From Micromonospora costi (lineage in GTDB: Bacteria > Actinomycetota > Actinomycetes > Mycobacteriales > Micromonosporaceae), in the NCBI RefSeq assembly GCF_003626655.1, contig NZ_RBAN01000001.1:1984001-2048000 (forward strand): 64,000 nt of DNA, read 5' to 3'. The notes beneath the pieces were generated by a model, which saw only the letters and a program-made list of their open reading frames with translations, did no database searches and was not told where the DNA came from. Each line of letters opens with the position of its first letter. Positions within the stretch are counted from its first letter, which is position 1. Both the position numbers and the translations under genes were made by a program. Positions 44,340 to 54,476 of the stretch are shown piece by piece.

Positions 44340-45356
44340 ATGCGGGCCATCTGGAAGGGAGCGGTCTCGTTCGGGCTGGTCTCGATCGCGGTCAAGCTCT
44401 ACTCGGCCACCGAGGAGAAGGACATCCGGTTCCACCAGGTCCACCGGGAGGACGGTGGCCGGATCCGCTACAAGCGCACCTGCTCGATCTGCGGCGAGGA
44501 GGTCACCTACGACGACATCGCCAAGGGGTACGACATCGGCGGCGGCGAGATGGTGATCCTCACCGACGAAGACTTCGCCGAACTGCCCCTGAGCACGTCA
44601 CGCGCGATCGACGTGCTGGAGTTCGTCCCCGCCGAGCAGGTCGACCCGATCCTCTACAACAAGGCGTACTTCCTGGAGCCCGACGGTTCGGCCACCAAGC
44701 CGTACGTGCTGCTGCGGAACGCGTTGATCGACTCCGAGCGGGTAGCCATCGTGAAGGTGGCGCTGCGCCAGCGGGAGCAGCTCGCCACGCTGCGGGTACG
44801 CGAGGGCGTCCTGCTGCTCAACACCATGCTCTGGCCGGACGAGGTGCGTAAGCCCGACTTCGGCTTCCTCGACGAGGACCTGAAGGTCCGGCCCCCGGAG
44901 CTGGCGATGGCCAGTTCGCTGATCGACTCGATGACCGGCGACTTCGAGCCGGACGCGTTCACCGACGACTACCGGGCGGCGCTCCAGGAGGTCATCGACG
45001 CGAAGGTCGAGGGCCGCGAGGTGGTGCAGCCGGAGGAGGTCGAGGAGGCCCCGGCCGCGGCCGTGGACCTGATGGCCGCGCTGAAGGCGTCCGTGGAGCG
45101 GGCCAAGGCGGCGCGCGGCGAGCCCCGCGGCGGCGGCGCCGGCGAGCCGACCCCGATCTCGGCGGCCCGGTCGGCGCAGAAGAAGGCCGCCGAGAAGAAG
45201 GCCACCAAGGCGCCCGCGAAGAAGGCCGCCGAGAAGAAGGCCGCGCCGAAGAAGGCGGCCGCCAAGAAGGCGGAACCGAAGAAGGCCGCCCCGGCGGAGA
45301 AGAAGGCCGCCACGAAGAAGGCGGCGCCGAAGAAGACCGCCCGCAAGACCGCCTGA
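44340..45356 (+). CDS. ku: Ku DNA end-binding protein with Lys/Ala tail
   Basis: 338 aa. It begins MRAIWKGAVSFGLVSIAVKL, the bacterial Ku signature, with RFHQVHREDGGRIRYKRTCS and the core of the ring (DFGFLDEDLKVRPPELAMAS). The C-terminal 80 residues are a Lys/Ala-rich tail with repeats of KKAA, which binds DNA and lets Ku slide along it in actinobacterial proteins. GGGGAGAGGAG lies 5 nt upstream of ATG 44340. The divergent ligase-polymerase pair gives the full NHEJ set. Converges with the PPOX gene, 9 nt apart. Confidence 0.96.
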   Translation: MRAIWKGAVSFGLVSIAVKLYSATEEKDIRFHQVHREDGGRIRYKRTCSICGEEVTYDDIAKGYDIGGGEMVILTDEDFAELPLSTSRAIDVLEFVPAEQVDPILYNKAYFLEPDGSATKPYVLLRNALIDSERVAIVKVALRQREQLATLRVREGVLLLNTMLWPDEVRKPDFGFLDEDLKVRPPELAMASSLIDSMTGDFEPDAFTDDYRAALQEVIDAKVEGREVVQPEEVEEAPAAAVDLMAALKASVERAKAARGEPRGGGAGEPTPISAARSAQKKAAEKKATKAPAKKAAEKKAAPKKAAAKKAEPKKAAPAEKKAATKKAAPKKTARKTA

Positions 45357-45365
45357 CGAGGGGTC

Positions 45366-45758
45366 TCAGCCCCGGCCGAGCTTGTGGGTCGGGGTCACCC
45401 GCACGAGCACCCGCTCCTCGCCGGGCTGACGGAACGGGTAGGTGTCCTGCCCGAGGTACTTCATCGCCATCCGGTCGATGTGCGCGTCGGCGCCCTCCGA
45501 CAGCAGCTCGGCGGTGCCCTTGACCCAGAGCGTACGGAAATCGTCCGCCTTGTCGGCCACGGAGATCGCCACGTGCGGGTCGCGCCGGAGGTTCTCGTAC
45601 TTGACCCGCCCGCGGACGGTGTTGAACAGGATGTGCTCGCCGTCGGTGTCCACCCAGACCGGGGTGACGTGCGGGCTGCCGTCGGGCTCGATGGTGGCCA
45701 CGTGGGCCAGCTGCGGCTCGGCCAGCAGGGCGAGGTCTTCGTCGGTGAGGATCCCCAT
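45366..45758 (-). CDS. PPOX-class flavin or F420-dependent oxidoreductase
   Basis: 130 aa split beta-barrel. LAHVATIEPDGSPHVTPVWV and HILFNTVRGRVKYENLRRDP followed by HVAISVADKADDFRTLWVKG are typical of the F420-binding PPOX (FDOR-B) group in actinobacteria. Short length fits. The substrate is unknown. ATG 45758 has a TAGATT hexamer 6 nt upstream instead of a ribosome-binding site. Converges with ku. Confidence 0.9.
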   Translation of the reverse strand: MGILTDEDLALLAEPQLAHVATIEPDGSPHVTPVWVDTDGEHILFNTVRGRVKYENLRRDPHVAISVADKADDFRTLWVKGTAELLSEGADAHIDRMAMKYLGQDTYPFRQPGEERVLVRVTPTHKLGRG

Positions 45759-45764
45759 GGTCGG

Positions 45765-45770
45765 AATCTA
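45765..45770 (-). promoter_or_regulatory. -10 hexamer TAGATT of the PPOX gene (leaderless pattern)
   Basis: On the minus strand TAGATT is followed by exactly 6 nt and ATG 45758. Confidence 0.5.
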
Positions 45771-45803
45771 CCGACGGGCCGGCCCGGTTTCCCGGGTTCG
45801 GCC

Positions 45804-45834
45804 TTGCCTTGACGTCGGCGGCAAGGTCTAGCTT
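45804..45834 (+). promoter_or_regulatory. MerR-type promoter with 19-bp spacer
   Basis: -35 TTGCCT (45804-45809) and -10 TAGCTT (45829-45834) are separated by 19 bp, the spacing that MerR regulators correct by twisting the DNA. The dyad ccttg (45807-45811) / caagg (45822-45826) lies within the spacer, as expected for the MerR operator. Confidence 0.75.
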
Positions 45835-45865
45835 TCAGTGCGACGCCAGCGGCGAGGGAGGTCCG

Positions 45866-46255
45866 ATGCTGATCGGCGAACTGGCGGAACGCGCCGGCAC
45901 GAGCACCCGTGCGTTGCGGTACTACGAGACGCACGGGCTCGTACGCCCGGCCCGCTCGGCGAACGGTTACCGGGTCTACGACGAGGCCGAGCTGCACGTC
46001 GTACGCGAGATCCGGGCGCTGCTCGCGGTCGGGTTCGGGCTGGACGACATCCGTCCGTTCGTCGCCTGCCTGCGTGCCGGCAACGCCTCCGGGCACGTCT
46101 GCCCGGATTCCGTCGCCGTGCTGCGCCGCAAGCTCGCCGAGGTCGACGCCGGCCTCGAGCGGCTGCACGCCGTACGGCAGGAGTTGCGGGACCAACTCGC
46201 CCACGCCATCGCCCAGCGGGAGGAAACATGCCTCAGGTTGCGCACCACGCCCTGA
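45866..46255 (+). CDS. MerR family regulator of the thioredoxin gene
   Basis: 129 aa. The N-terminus MLIGELAERAGTSTRALRYY is the MerR helix-turn-helix start with the RYYE motif, followed by RSANGYRVYDEAEL and the long coiled-coil helix (DSVAVLRRKLAEVDAGLERL). One Cys in GHVCPDS sits in the effector region. Its stop lies 28 nt inside the start of the thioredoxin gene, so the two are coupled. GAGGGAGG upstream of ATG 45866. Effector unknown. Confidence 0.9.
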   Translation: MLIGELAERAGTSTRALRYYETHGLVRPARSANGYRVYDEAELHVVREIRALLAVGFGLDDIRPFVACLRAGNASGHVCPDSVAVLRRKLAEVDAGLERLHAVRQELRDQLAHAIAQREETCLRLRTTP

Positions 46256-46572
46256 CCACCGTCACCGACGACAGCTTCGCCGAGACCGTGCTGGCCGCCG
46301 AGCGGCCCGTGGTGGTCGACGTCTGGGCGGAGTGGTGCCCGCCCTGCCACGCCATCTCCCGCAGCCTCGGCGAGCTGGCCGAGGAGTTCGCGGGGCAATT
46401 GACGATCGCCACGCTCAACTCGGACGAGAACCCGGAGACGACCCGCCGCTATCAGGTCATGTCGCTGCCCACCCTGCTGGTGTTCCGGCGGGGCGAGCTG
46501 GTCGGCTCGATCGTGGGTTCCCGGCCGAAGAACCACCTGCGGCAGGCGCTGGCCCGCCACCTGGAGGGCTGA
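46228..46572 (+). CDS. Thioredoxin with atypical CPPC active site
   Basis: 114 aa. Starts MPQVAHHALTTVTDDSFAET and has VDVWAEWCPPCHAISRSLGE with Cys37 and Cys40, then NPETTRRYQVMSLPTLLVFR (cis-Pro loop). The canonical site is WCGPC; the CPPC variant is expected to change the redox potential. AGGAAAC precedes ATG 46228, within the MerR coding region. The arrangement implies that MerR controls this thioredoxin. Confidence 0.93.
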   Translation: MPQVAHHALTTVTDDSFAETVLAAERPVVVDVWAEWCPPCHAISRSLGELAEEFAGQLTIATLNSDENPETTRRYQVMSLPTLLVFRRGELVGSIVGSRPKNHLRQALARHLEG

Positions 46573-46696
46573 GCGGCCGCGGTTTTTCCCGGTGCCGGGT
46601 GAGGCGCTGCGGGCGTCCGGGCGGGTACCGTGTGCGTCGGCTGTCCCCCCGGCACCCGCTGCCGGCCACCCCACCTTCTTCGCAGGGAGTCGACGA

Positions 46697-47341
46697 GTGA
46701 GCGAGCGGACCGAGAACCGGTCGAAGTCGGAGCGGCGCCTGGCCGCGCAGTTGGCCGCGCAGAAGGCGGCCGAGGCGAAGCGCCGCCGGCAGGCGTGGCT
46801 CGGCGGCCTGGCGGGCCTGGCCGTCGTGGCCGTGCTGATCACCGTCTTCGTGATCGTCGGTCAGGGCGGCGACGACGATGCCGCCCCGCAGGCCGACGCC
46901 GCCCCGTCCGCGAGCGCACCGGCCGACCAGCCGGCCGCTCCTCCCGCACCGCAGCTCCCCGAGGACGCGGACCCGGCGCTCGGCACCAAGCCCGCCGTGA
47001 CGGCCGGCAAGGGCGACCTGACGAAGCTGACCGTCACGCCGGTGATCAAGGGCACTGGCCCGGCGGTGCAGGCCGGGCAGACGATCACCACGAACTACGT
47101 GGGTGTCTTCTACAAGGACGGCAAGGAGTTCGACTCGTCGTGGGAGGCCGGGCAGCCGGCGAGCTTCCCGATCGGCGTCGGGCAGGTCATCAAGGGCTGG
47201 GACCAGGGCCTCGTCGGCGTGACCGTGGGCAGCCGGGTGCAGCTCGACATCCCGGCCGACCTGGCGTACGGCAACGACGGCTCCGGTGGCCGTCCGGCCG
47301 GTCCGCTGCGCTTCGTGGTGGACGTGCTCGCCGCGCAGTAG
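46697..47341 (+). CDS. Membrane-anchored FKBP-type peptidyl-prolyl isomerase
   Basis: 214 aa from GTG 46697 with AGGGAG 8 nt upstream. A charged N-terminus (SERTENRSKSERRLAAQLAA) and one membrane segment (LGGLAGLAVVAVLITVFVIV), an Ala/Pro-rich linker (about 58-95), then the FKBP domain: AGQTITTNYVGVFYKDGKEF, FPIGVGQVIKGWDQGLVGVT and VQLDIPADLAYGNDGSGGR. Probably an extracytoplasmic foldase. A hairpin follows the stop. Confidence 0.93.
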   Translation: MSERTENRSKSERRLAAQLAAQKAAEAKRRRQAWLGGLAGLAVVAVLITVFVIVGQGGDDDAAPQADAAPSASAPADQPAAPPAPQLPEDADPALGTKPAVTAGKGDLTKLTVTPVIKGTGPAVQAGQTITTNYVGVFYKDGKEFDSSWEAGQPASFPIGVGQVIKGWDQGLVGVTVGSRVQLDIPADLAYGNDGSGGRPAGPLRFVVDVLAAQ

Positions 47342-47347
47342 CGCCGC

Positions 47348-47366
47348 ACCACCCTCTCCGGGTGGT
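47348..47366 (+). terminator. Small hairpin after the FKBP gene
   Basis: accaccc (47348-47354) pairs with gggtggt (47360-47366), 5-nt loop, followed by tgtggg. Confidence 0.6.
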
Positions 47367-47501
47367 TGTGGGTCGTCCGTCACCTGGTGGCGGTGCATTT
47401 GCCCACAGAGGGCTTCCGGCCCGTTACACACCTCCAGTAGGTTCCTGGTCACCCTGGACACCGGCGTCCGGGGGATCCGGATTTCGACGCGGAGGTGCAC
47501 G

Positions 47502-48365
47502 TTGACGGCGCTGGACGGCCCCGGGCGGACCGCCCGGCTCATGTGGACGCACTACGAGCCCGTGCACGCGGTGACCTACTTCCACCCGCGGGCACGGGCC
47601 GCGTACGAGGCGGCCGGGCTGCGAGGGTACTGGCGGGGCTACTTCGCGGGCCGGGTCGCCCCGCTCGGCGCGGTCGACGCCGCACCGGTGACGGCCGCGT
47701 TCTTCAATTTCGCCCCGGCGATGGTGTCCCGGGCGCTGCCGTCGATCTGGCGGCTGGCCACCCCGCAGGAGGCACTGCGGGCGCGGCTCACCGGAGCGGT
47801 CCAGGCTCTCGCCGAGCTGACGTACGAGCTGCCCGAAACGCACCTGTCCGAGGCCGCCGACCTGCTGGAGGCGGCCGCGGGCGCGGTCGAGACCGCCGGC
47901 CGGGTGCTCGGTGCCGCCAACGCCGCGCTCCCCGCCGGGGAGTACCCGCTGGCCCGGCTCTGGCAGGCCGCCACCACGCTGCGCGAGCACCGCGGCGACG
48001 GGCACGTGGCCGCGCTGGTCGCCGCCGACCTCGACCCCGTCGAGACGCTGGCCTGGCGGGTGGCCGTGGACATGCCGCCGCAGAACCTGCTGGGCCGCGG
48101 CTGGACCGAGGAGCAGTGGCAGGCCGCGCGCGAGCGGCTGATCGCCCGGGGCTGGCTCGACGCGGACGGCGAGCCCACCGAGCGGGGACGCGCGGGCTTC
48201 CAGGCCGTCGAGGACGCCACCGACGCGGCGGCCGCCCGGCCCTGGCAGGCCCTCGGCGCGGACCGGACCGACCGGCTGCGCGAACTGCTCGATCCCGTCG
48301 CCCGCGCCTGCCACACGATCATCCCGGCCGACAGTCCGATCGGCCTGCCCGCACTGCCGGCCTGA
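47502..48365 (+). CDS. SCO6745-type (SalK-like) protein
   Basis: 287 aa. The TTG start at 47502 is chosen because GGAGG lies 7 nt upstream; the protein reads LTALDGPGRTARLMWTHYEP, then HPRARAAYEAAGLRGYWRGY and FARRAAPLG-like segments, AAFFNFAPAMVSRALPSIW, and ends with a winged-helix-like WTEEQWQAARERLIARGWLD. The family occurs in many actinomycetes. The name SalK is by resemblance only; the function is not established. Confidence 0.82.
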   Translation: MTALDGPGRTARLMWTHYEPVHAVTYFHPRARAAYEAAGLRGYWRGYFAGRVAPLGAVDAAPVTAAFFNFAPAMVSRALPSIWRLATPQEALRARLTGAVQALAELTYELPETHLSEAADLLEAAAGAVETAGRVLGAANAALPAGEYPLARLWQAATTLREHRGDGHVAALVAADLDPVETLAWRVAVDMPPQNLLGRGWTEEQWQAARERLIARGWLDADGEPTERGRAGFQAVEDATDAAAARPWQALGADRTDRLRELLDPVARACHTIIPADSPIGLPALPA

Positions 48366-48398
48366 CCCCGGCTCCACCCGTCACCCGGGCCGGTCGGG

Positions 48399-48404
48399 CA
48401 GGAT
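48399..48404 (+). promoter_or_regulatory. -10 hexamer CAGGAT of the HAD gene (leaderless pattern)
   Basis: CAGGAT ends 6 nt before GTG 48411. There is no other ribosome-binding site. Confidence 0.4.
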
Positions 48405-48410
48405 GGGGTC

Positions 48411-49064
48411 GTGGTGGATGCGGTGATCTTCGACCTGGACGGCGTGATCGTGGACTCGGAGCCGGTATGGGAGGAGGTCCGCCGGGCGTACGTGGCGACG
48501 CACGGCGGGACGTGGCAGCCGGACAGCCAGCGCCGGCTCATGGGGATGAGCACCGGCGAGTGGGCGCGCTACCTCAGCGACGAGCTGGGCGTCGCGCGTA
48601 CTCCCGAGCAGGTGGCCACCGAGGTGGTCGACGAGATGACCCGGCGGTACGCGGCGCGCGTACCGCTGATCGACGACGCCGACCAGGTGGTACGCCGCGT
48701 GGCCGCGCGGTGGCCGTTGGGCCTGGCCAGTTCCTCGCCGACCCGGCTGATCGCGGCGACGCTGGCCGCCACCGGCCTCACCGACACGTTCCGCGCGACG
48801 CTGTCCACCGAGGAGACCGCGCGCGGCAAGCCGGCGCCGGACGTCTACCTCGCTGTGGCGGAGCGGCTGGGCGTGGACCCGACGCGCTGCGCCGCCGTCG
48901 AGGACTCGTCCAACGGGGTGCGGTCGGCGGCGGCGGCCGGGATGCGGGTGGTGGCCATCCCGCACGGGTCGTACCCCCTGGACGAGGACGCGACGCAGCT
49001 CGCGGCCGTGACGCTGGGTTCGGTGCACGAGCTGACCCCCGAGGTCGTGGAGCGCCTCGACTGA
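48411..49064 (+). CDS. HAD-family phosphatase (beta-phosphoglucomutase-like)
   Basis: 217 aa. VIFDLDGVIVDSEPVWEEVR is motif I with the nucleophile Asp, LGLASSSPTRLI is motif II, and GKPAPDVYLAVAERLG and CAAVEDSSNGVRSAAAAGM give motifs III and IV. The helical cap between residues 16 and 80 is typical of the beta-PGM subgroup. GTG 48411 (VVDAVIFDL). The real substrate (sugar phosphate or other) is unknown. A similar HAD gene begins beyond the right edge of the window. Confidence 0.9.
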   Translation: MVDAVIFDLDGVIVDSEPVWEEVRRAYVATHGGTWQPDSQRRLMGMSTGEWARYLSDELGVARTPEQVATEVVDEMTRRYAARVPLIDDADQVVRRVAARWPLGLASSSPTRLIAATLAATGLTDTFRATLSTEETARGKPAPDVYLAVAERLGVDPTRCAAVEDSSNGVRSAAAAGMRVVAIPHGSYPLDEDATQLAAVTLGSVHELTPEVVERLD

Positions 49065-49183
49065 CCGGTTGCGTCCTTCTCCTCCCTCCGGGCGCGCGGT
49101 TGTACGGTTTCGGAGGCCGCCGGACGGAATGATCGGAGCGCGTCCGGGTAGGGCAGCGCGGGCCACCGCGGGGAGGAGAGGCG

Positions 49184-50197
49184 ATGAAGGCGATCGTGTA
49201 CGAGCGCACCGGCGACCCGTCGGTGCTCCAGTTGGTCGACCGGCCGGTGCCGGAACCCGGCCCCGGTGAGGTCCTGGTGCGGATGGCCGTCTCCGGGGTG
49301 AACCCCACGGACTGGAAGGCCCGCCGGCAGTGGCCCCTGCCGGAGGGCTGGCAGACGCCGGGGCAGGACGGCGCCGGGGTGGTCGAGGCGGTCGGCGAGG
49401 GCGTCGACCCGGACCTGATCGGCGAGCGGGTGTGGCTGTGGGAGGCCGCGTGGCAGCGGCCGTGGGGCACCGCCGCCGAGTACACGGTGGTCCCGGTCCG
49501 TCAGGCCGTACGCCTGGGCGACGCCTCGTTCGACCTGGGCGCCTGTCTCGGGATCCCGTTCCTCACCGCGCACCGCTGTCTCACGGCCGGCGAGTACATG
49601 CCGGACAACCTGCGTGCCGGTGCGCTGAGCGACCACACGGTGCTGGTGCAGGGCGGTGCGGGCGCGGTGGGCAACGCGGCGATCCAGCTCGCCCGCTGGG
49701 CCGACGCCTGCGTGATCGCCACGGTGAGCAGCGCGGAGAAGGCGCAGCTCGCGGCGGCGGCCGGCGCCTCGTTCATTATCAACTACCGCGAGCAGGACGT
49801 GGTCGAGGAAATCCGCAAGATCGCGCCCGACGGGGTGCACACGATCGTCGAGGTGGCGCCGAGTGCGAACGCGGCCACCGACGTGGAGGTGCTGCGCAAC
49901 GGGGCGGCGGTGTGCGTCTACGCCGACGACGGTGGCGGCGAGGTGACCCTGCCGGTGCGGAAGCTCATGATGCCGAACGCGCGCTGGCAGTTCGTCCTGG
50001 TCTACACCGAGCCGAAGGCGGCCAAGGCGCAGGCGGTCAGGGACGTCGCGGCGGCGGCCGCGCAGGGTGGCATCCGGGTGGGCGAGGAGGCCGGCCTTCC
50101 GCTGCACCACTACCCGCTGTCCGCGACGGCCGCCGCGCACCAGGCGGTGGAGGGCTCGGCCGTCGGCAAGGTCCTCGTGACGACGAGCGGCCAGTAG
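49184..50197 (+). CDS. Quinone oxidoreductase-like MDR (zeta-crystallin type)
   Basis: 337 aa. MDR fold, starting MKAIVYERTGDPSVLQLVDR, with VSGVNPTDWKARRQW and TVLVQGGAGAVGNAAIQLAR, the NADP(H)-binding AxGxxG-type loop. No zinc-binding cysteines are seen, consistent with NADPH:quinone oxidoreductases. GGGGAGGAGAGG precedes ATG 49184. It reduces quinones or activated enals in this family; the substrate here is unknown. Ends before a strong terminator. Confidence 0.92.
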   Translation: MKAIVYERTGDPSVLQLVDRPVPEPGPGEVLVRMAVSGVNPTDWKARRQWPLPEGWQTPGQDGAGVVEAVGEGVDPDLIGERVWLWEAAWQRPWGTAAEYTVVPVRQAVRLGDASFDLGACLGIPFLTAHRCLTAGEYMPDNLRAGALSDHTVLVQGGAGAVGNAAIQLARWADACVIATVSSAEKAQLAAAAGASFIINYREQDVVEEIRKIAPDGVHTIVEVAPSANAATDVEVLRNGAAVCVYADDGGGEVTLPVRKLMMPNARWQFVLVYTEPKAAKAQAVRDVAAAAAQGGIRVGEEAGLPLHHYPLSATAAAHQAVEGSAVGKVLVTTSGQ

Positions 50198-50308
50198 CCG
50201 ACCCGCCGGTGGGCGAATTTCGCGGTCGCCGACAGGAGATTTCCCGTCATCGGGACGTAGGCGAACAAGTCTCGCAATAATGGCATTGCGGGTCGCCCCG
50301 CATTAAAC

Positions 50309-50345
50309 GGGCGGCCCCGGCGCGGTGCGAACGCCGGGGCCGCCC
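50309..50345. terminator. Terminator between quinone reductase and acyl-CoA ligase genes
   Basis: gggcggccccggcg (50309-50322) pairs perfectly with 50332-50345 around a 9-nt loop. It lies in the gap between two convergent genes and could serve both. Confidence 0.85.
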
Positions 50346-50405
50346 CTGGGGAGGAAGGTCTGACAGGAAGGTCCTGCCCAACAGGCGTCCGCCCGTGGGA
50401 AAACG

Positions 50406-52055
<1,650 letters not shown>

Positions 52056-52062
52056 GGGTGAC

Positions 52063-52068
52063 AAGCTA
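52063..52068 (-). promoter_or_regulatory. -10 hexamer TAGCTT of the acyl-CoA ligase gene
   Basis: On the minus strand TAGCTT ends 7 nt before ATG 52055. Confidence 0.45.
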
Positions 52069-52126
52069 GTGTCGCCGGTCACACCTTGGGAACCCCGGAA
52101 ACCCGGCCGCCCCCGGCCGCGCCTCG

Positions 52127-52132
52127 TAAATT
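52127..52132 (+). promoter_or_regulatory. -10 hexamer TAAATT of the NUDIX gene (leaderless pattern)
   Basis: TAAATT ends exactly 6 nt before GTG 52139. Confidence 0.5.
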
Positions 52133-52138
52133 GTCCGG

Positions 52139-52630
52139 GTGAGCATCTCCTGGGCCGACTCGTACGTGGGGCAGCTGCGCGCGCTGGCCGGGGACCGGAC
52201 GCTGATGTTCGTCGGTGCCCGGGCGGTCGTACGCGACAACGCCGGGCGCGTCCTGTTGATCCGGCGCTCGGACAACGGCCAGTGGGCCATGCCGGCCGGC
52301 GCCATGGAGCTGGGTGAGTCGATCGCCGACTGCGCGGTCCGCGAGGTGCGTGAGGAGACCGGGCTCCGGGCGCTGCGGGTCTGCGCGTTCGCCCTCTACA
52401 CCGGCCCGGAGCGCACCAACACGAACATGTACGGCCACACGTACCAGATCTTCACCACGGCGTTCCGCGTCGAGGAGTGGGACGGCACGCTGTCGCGGGT
52501 GACCGACGAGACCACCGATGCGGCCTTCTTCCACCGCGACCAGTTCCCCGCACCGCTCTCGACGTCGGTGCCGGAGACCCTCGCCGACCTCGACGTCTTC
52601 GAGCAGACCAACCGCCTGATCCTCAAGTGA
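52139..52630 (+). CDS. NUDIX hydrolase
   Basis: 163 aa from GTG 52139. The Nudix box occupies residues 54-76, GAMELGESIADCAVREVREE followed by TGL, matching G-x5-E-x7-REUxEExGU. It also has LLIRRSDNGQWAMPAG just before the box. The family removes nucleoside diphosphate-linked or other pyrophosphate substrates. Which one is unknown. It diverges from the acyl-CoA ligase gene. Confidence 0.92.
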   Translation: MSISWADSYVGQLRALAGDRTLMFVGARAVVRDNAGRVLLIRRSDNGQWAMPAGAMELGESIADCAVREVREETGLRALRVCAFALYTGPERTNTNMYGHTYQIFTTAFRVEEWDGTLSRVTDETTDAAFFHRDQFPAPLSTSVPETLADLDVFEQTNRLILK

Positions 52631-52664
52631 CCCACGGCCCGGGCAGGGCCCCGCGGAGCCCGTC

Positions 52665-54341
52665 CTAGATCATCGTCTGGGACTTGGCCTCCATCTCGGC
52701 GGCGGCCTGGTCCTTGGACTCCCGCGACAGCGGCTTGCCGCCGGGCGCCGGGGCCTCGCCGCCCAGCCCGTCGGTGCCACCGGTGTTGCCCGCCGGGCCG
52801 GTGCCGCGCAGCTGCGCGTTCGGCATCACGAGCGTGACCAGCACCGCCGCGATGGCGATCAGGCCGGCGGTCAGGAAGACCTGGTGCAGCCCCTCCACGA
52901 ACGCGGCCTGGATGGCGGACCGCACCGGCGCGGGCAGCGCCATGATCGTCGCCGGGTCGTTGATCGAGATGTTCGGGCCGCCGCTCGCCGCGACGGCCGC
53001 CTGCTGCTGCGGCGGCAGCTGGGCGATGGCCGGGGGCAGCCGGTGGGTCAGCTCGTTGGCGAGCCGCGAGGACAGCGCCGCGCCGAGGATGGCGACACCG
53101 AACGACCCGCCCAACGACCGGAAGAAGGTCGCCGAGGACGTACCGGACCCGAGGTCCCGGATCGAGACGGCGTTCTGCACGGCGAGGATCAGCGACTGCA
53201 TGCTCAGGCCCAGCCCGACGCCGATCACCACCATGTAGCCGAACGCCGTCCAGAGCGAGCTGTTCACGTGCAGCTGGGTGAACAGCAGCATGCCGGCGAG
53301 CAGCACCGCCGAGCCGACCACCGGGAACCACTTGTACCGGCCGATGCGGCTCATCGCCCGGCCGGTCAGGACCGACGTCACGATGATGCCGGCCATCATG
53401 GGCAGCATCAGCAGACCGCTGCGGGTCGGCGAGGCGCCCTTGACGATCTGGAGGTACAGCGGGATGAAGATGATCGACCCGAACATCACCAGACCGAGCA
53501 CGAAGCCGGCCAGGTTGGCCAGCGTGAACGTCCGGTTGCGGAACAGCCGCAGCGGCAGGATCGGCTCGGCGACCCGCGACTCCTGCACCACGAACAGCAC
53601 CGCCAGCGCCGCGCCGGCCGCGAACAGGCCCAGGATGACCGGCGAGCTCCAGGCGTACTCGGTGCCGGCCCAGCTCAGCGCCAGCAGCAACGAACTCACG
53701 CCGGCGACCAGAAGCCCCGCGCCGATCCAGTCGATGGCGTGGTCGCGGCGCTGGAACGGGACGAGCCGCATGACGTGGTAGCAGACCACGATGGCCAGGA
53801 TCGCCAGGGGCACGTTGATGTAGAAGATCCACCGCCAGTTGGTCTCCGCGAAGTACCCGCCGACGAGCGGGCCGGCCACCGACGAGATGCCGAAGACCGC
53901 GCCGAAGAGACCCTGGTAGCGACCGCGCTCCCGGGGCGAGACCACGTCCGAGATGATGGTGAACGCGAGCGTCATGAGACCGCCGGCGCCCAGACCCTGG
54001 ATGCCTCGGGTCAGGATCAGCTGGGTCATGTTCTGCGACAGCCCCGCCAGCAGCGACCCCAGGAGGAACGTGCCGATCGAGAAGAGGAAGACCGGGCGGC
54101 GCCCGTACAGGTCGGCCATCTTCCCGTAGAGCGGCGTCGACGCGGTCGAGGCGAGCAGGTACGCGGTCACCACCCACGAGTAGTGGTTGATCCCGCCCAG
54201 CTCACCGACGATGGTCGGCAGGGCCGTACCGACGATGGTCTGGTCGAGTGCCGCCAGCAGCATGCCGGTCATCAGCCCGACCATGAGCAGACGGATCTGA
54301 CGAGTGTTCAGGACCGGGGCGGCATGGGCTTCCGTGGTCAC
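52665..54341 (-). CDS. DHA2 (EmrB/QacA) drug exporter
   Basis: 558 aa with about 14 membrane segments. RQIRLLMVGLMTGMLLAALD at the start contains the DHA2 signature LDQTIVGTALPTI, and YGKMADLYGRRPVFLFSIGT is the loop 2-3 motif A; ILTRGIQGLGAGGL is motif B. Members export drugs, dyes or lipids using the proton gradient. The C-terminal about 45 residues are hydrophilic (Gly/Pro-rich). GTG 54341 follows a GAAGG site. No regulator is adjacent on the same strand. Confidence 0.92.
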   Translation of the reverse strand: MTTEAHAAPVLNTRQIRLLMVGLMTGMLLAALDQTIVGTALPTIVGELGGINHYSWVVTAYLLASTASTPLYGKMADLYGRRPVFLFSIGTFLLGSLLAGLSQNMTQLILTRGIQGLGAGGLMTLAFTIISDVVSPRERGRYQGLFGAVFGISSVAGPLVGGYFAETNWRWIFYINVPLAILAIVVCYHVMRLVPFQRRDHAIDWIGAGLLVAGVSSLLLALSWAGTEYAWSSPVILGLFAAGAALAVLFVVQESRVAEPILPLRLFRNRTFTLANLAGFVLGLVMFGSIIFIPLYLQIVKGASPTRSGLLMLPMMAGIIVTSVLTGRAMSRIGRYKWFPVVGSAVLLAGMLLFTQLHVNSSLWTAFGYMVVIGVGLGLSMQSLILAVQNAVSIRDLGSGTSSATFFRSLGGSFGVAILGAALSSRLANELTHRLPPAIAQLPPQQQAAVAASGGPNISINDPATIMALPAPVRSAIQAAFVEGLHQVFLTAGLIAIAAVLVTLVMPNAQLRGTGPAGNTGGTDGLGGEAPAPGGKPLSRESKDQAAAEMEAKSQTMI

Positions 54342-54476
54342 CCGGCCTTCTTCCCCACAGGGCTGGAGCCATGCCCGGCGGATCGGGCGAACTTGACCCC
54401 GCAGGTCACGGCGGTGGCGGCGTCACCGGGGAACCGGTTCCGCCGCCACCGTCATGATCGCTGAGGCCGGGGATCG

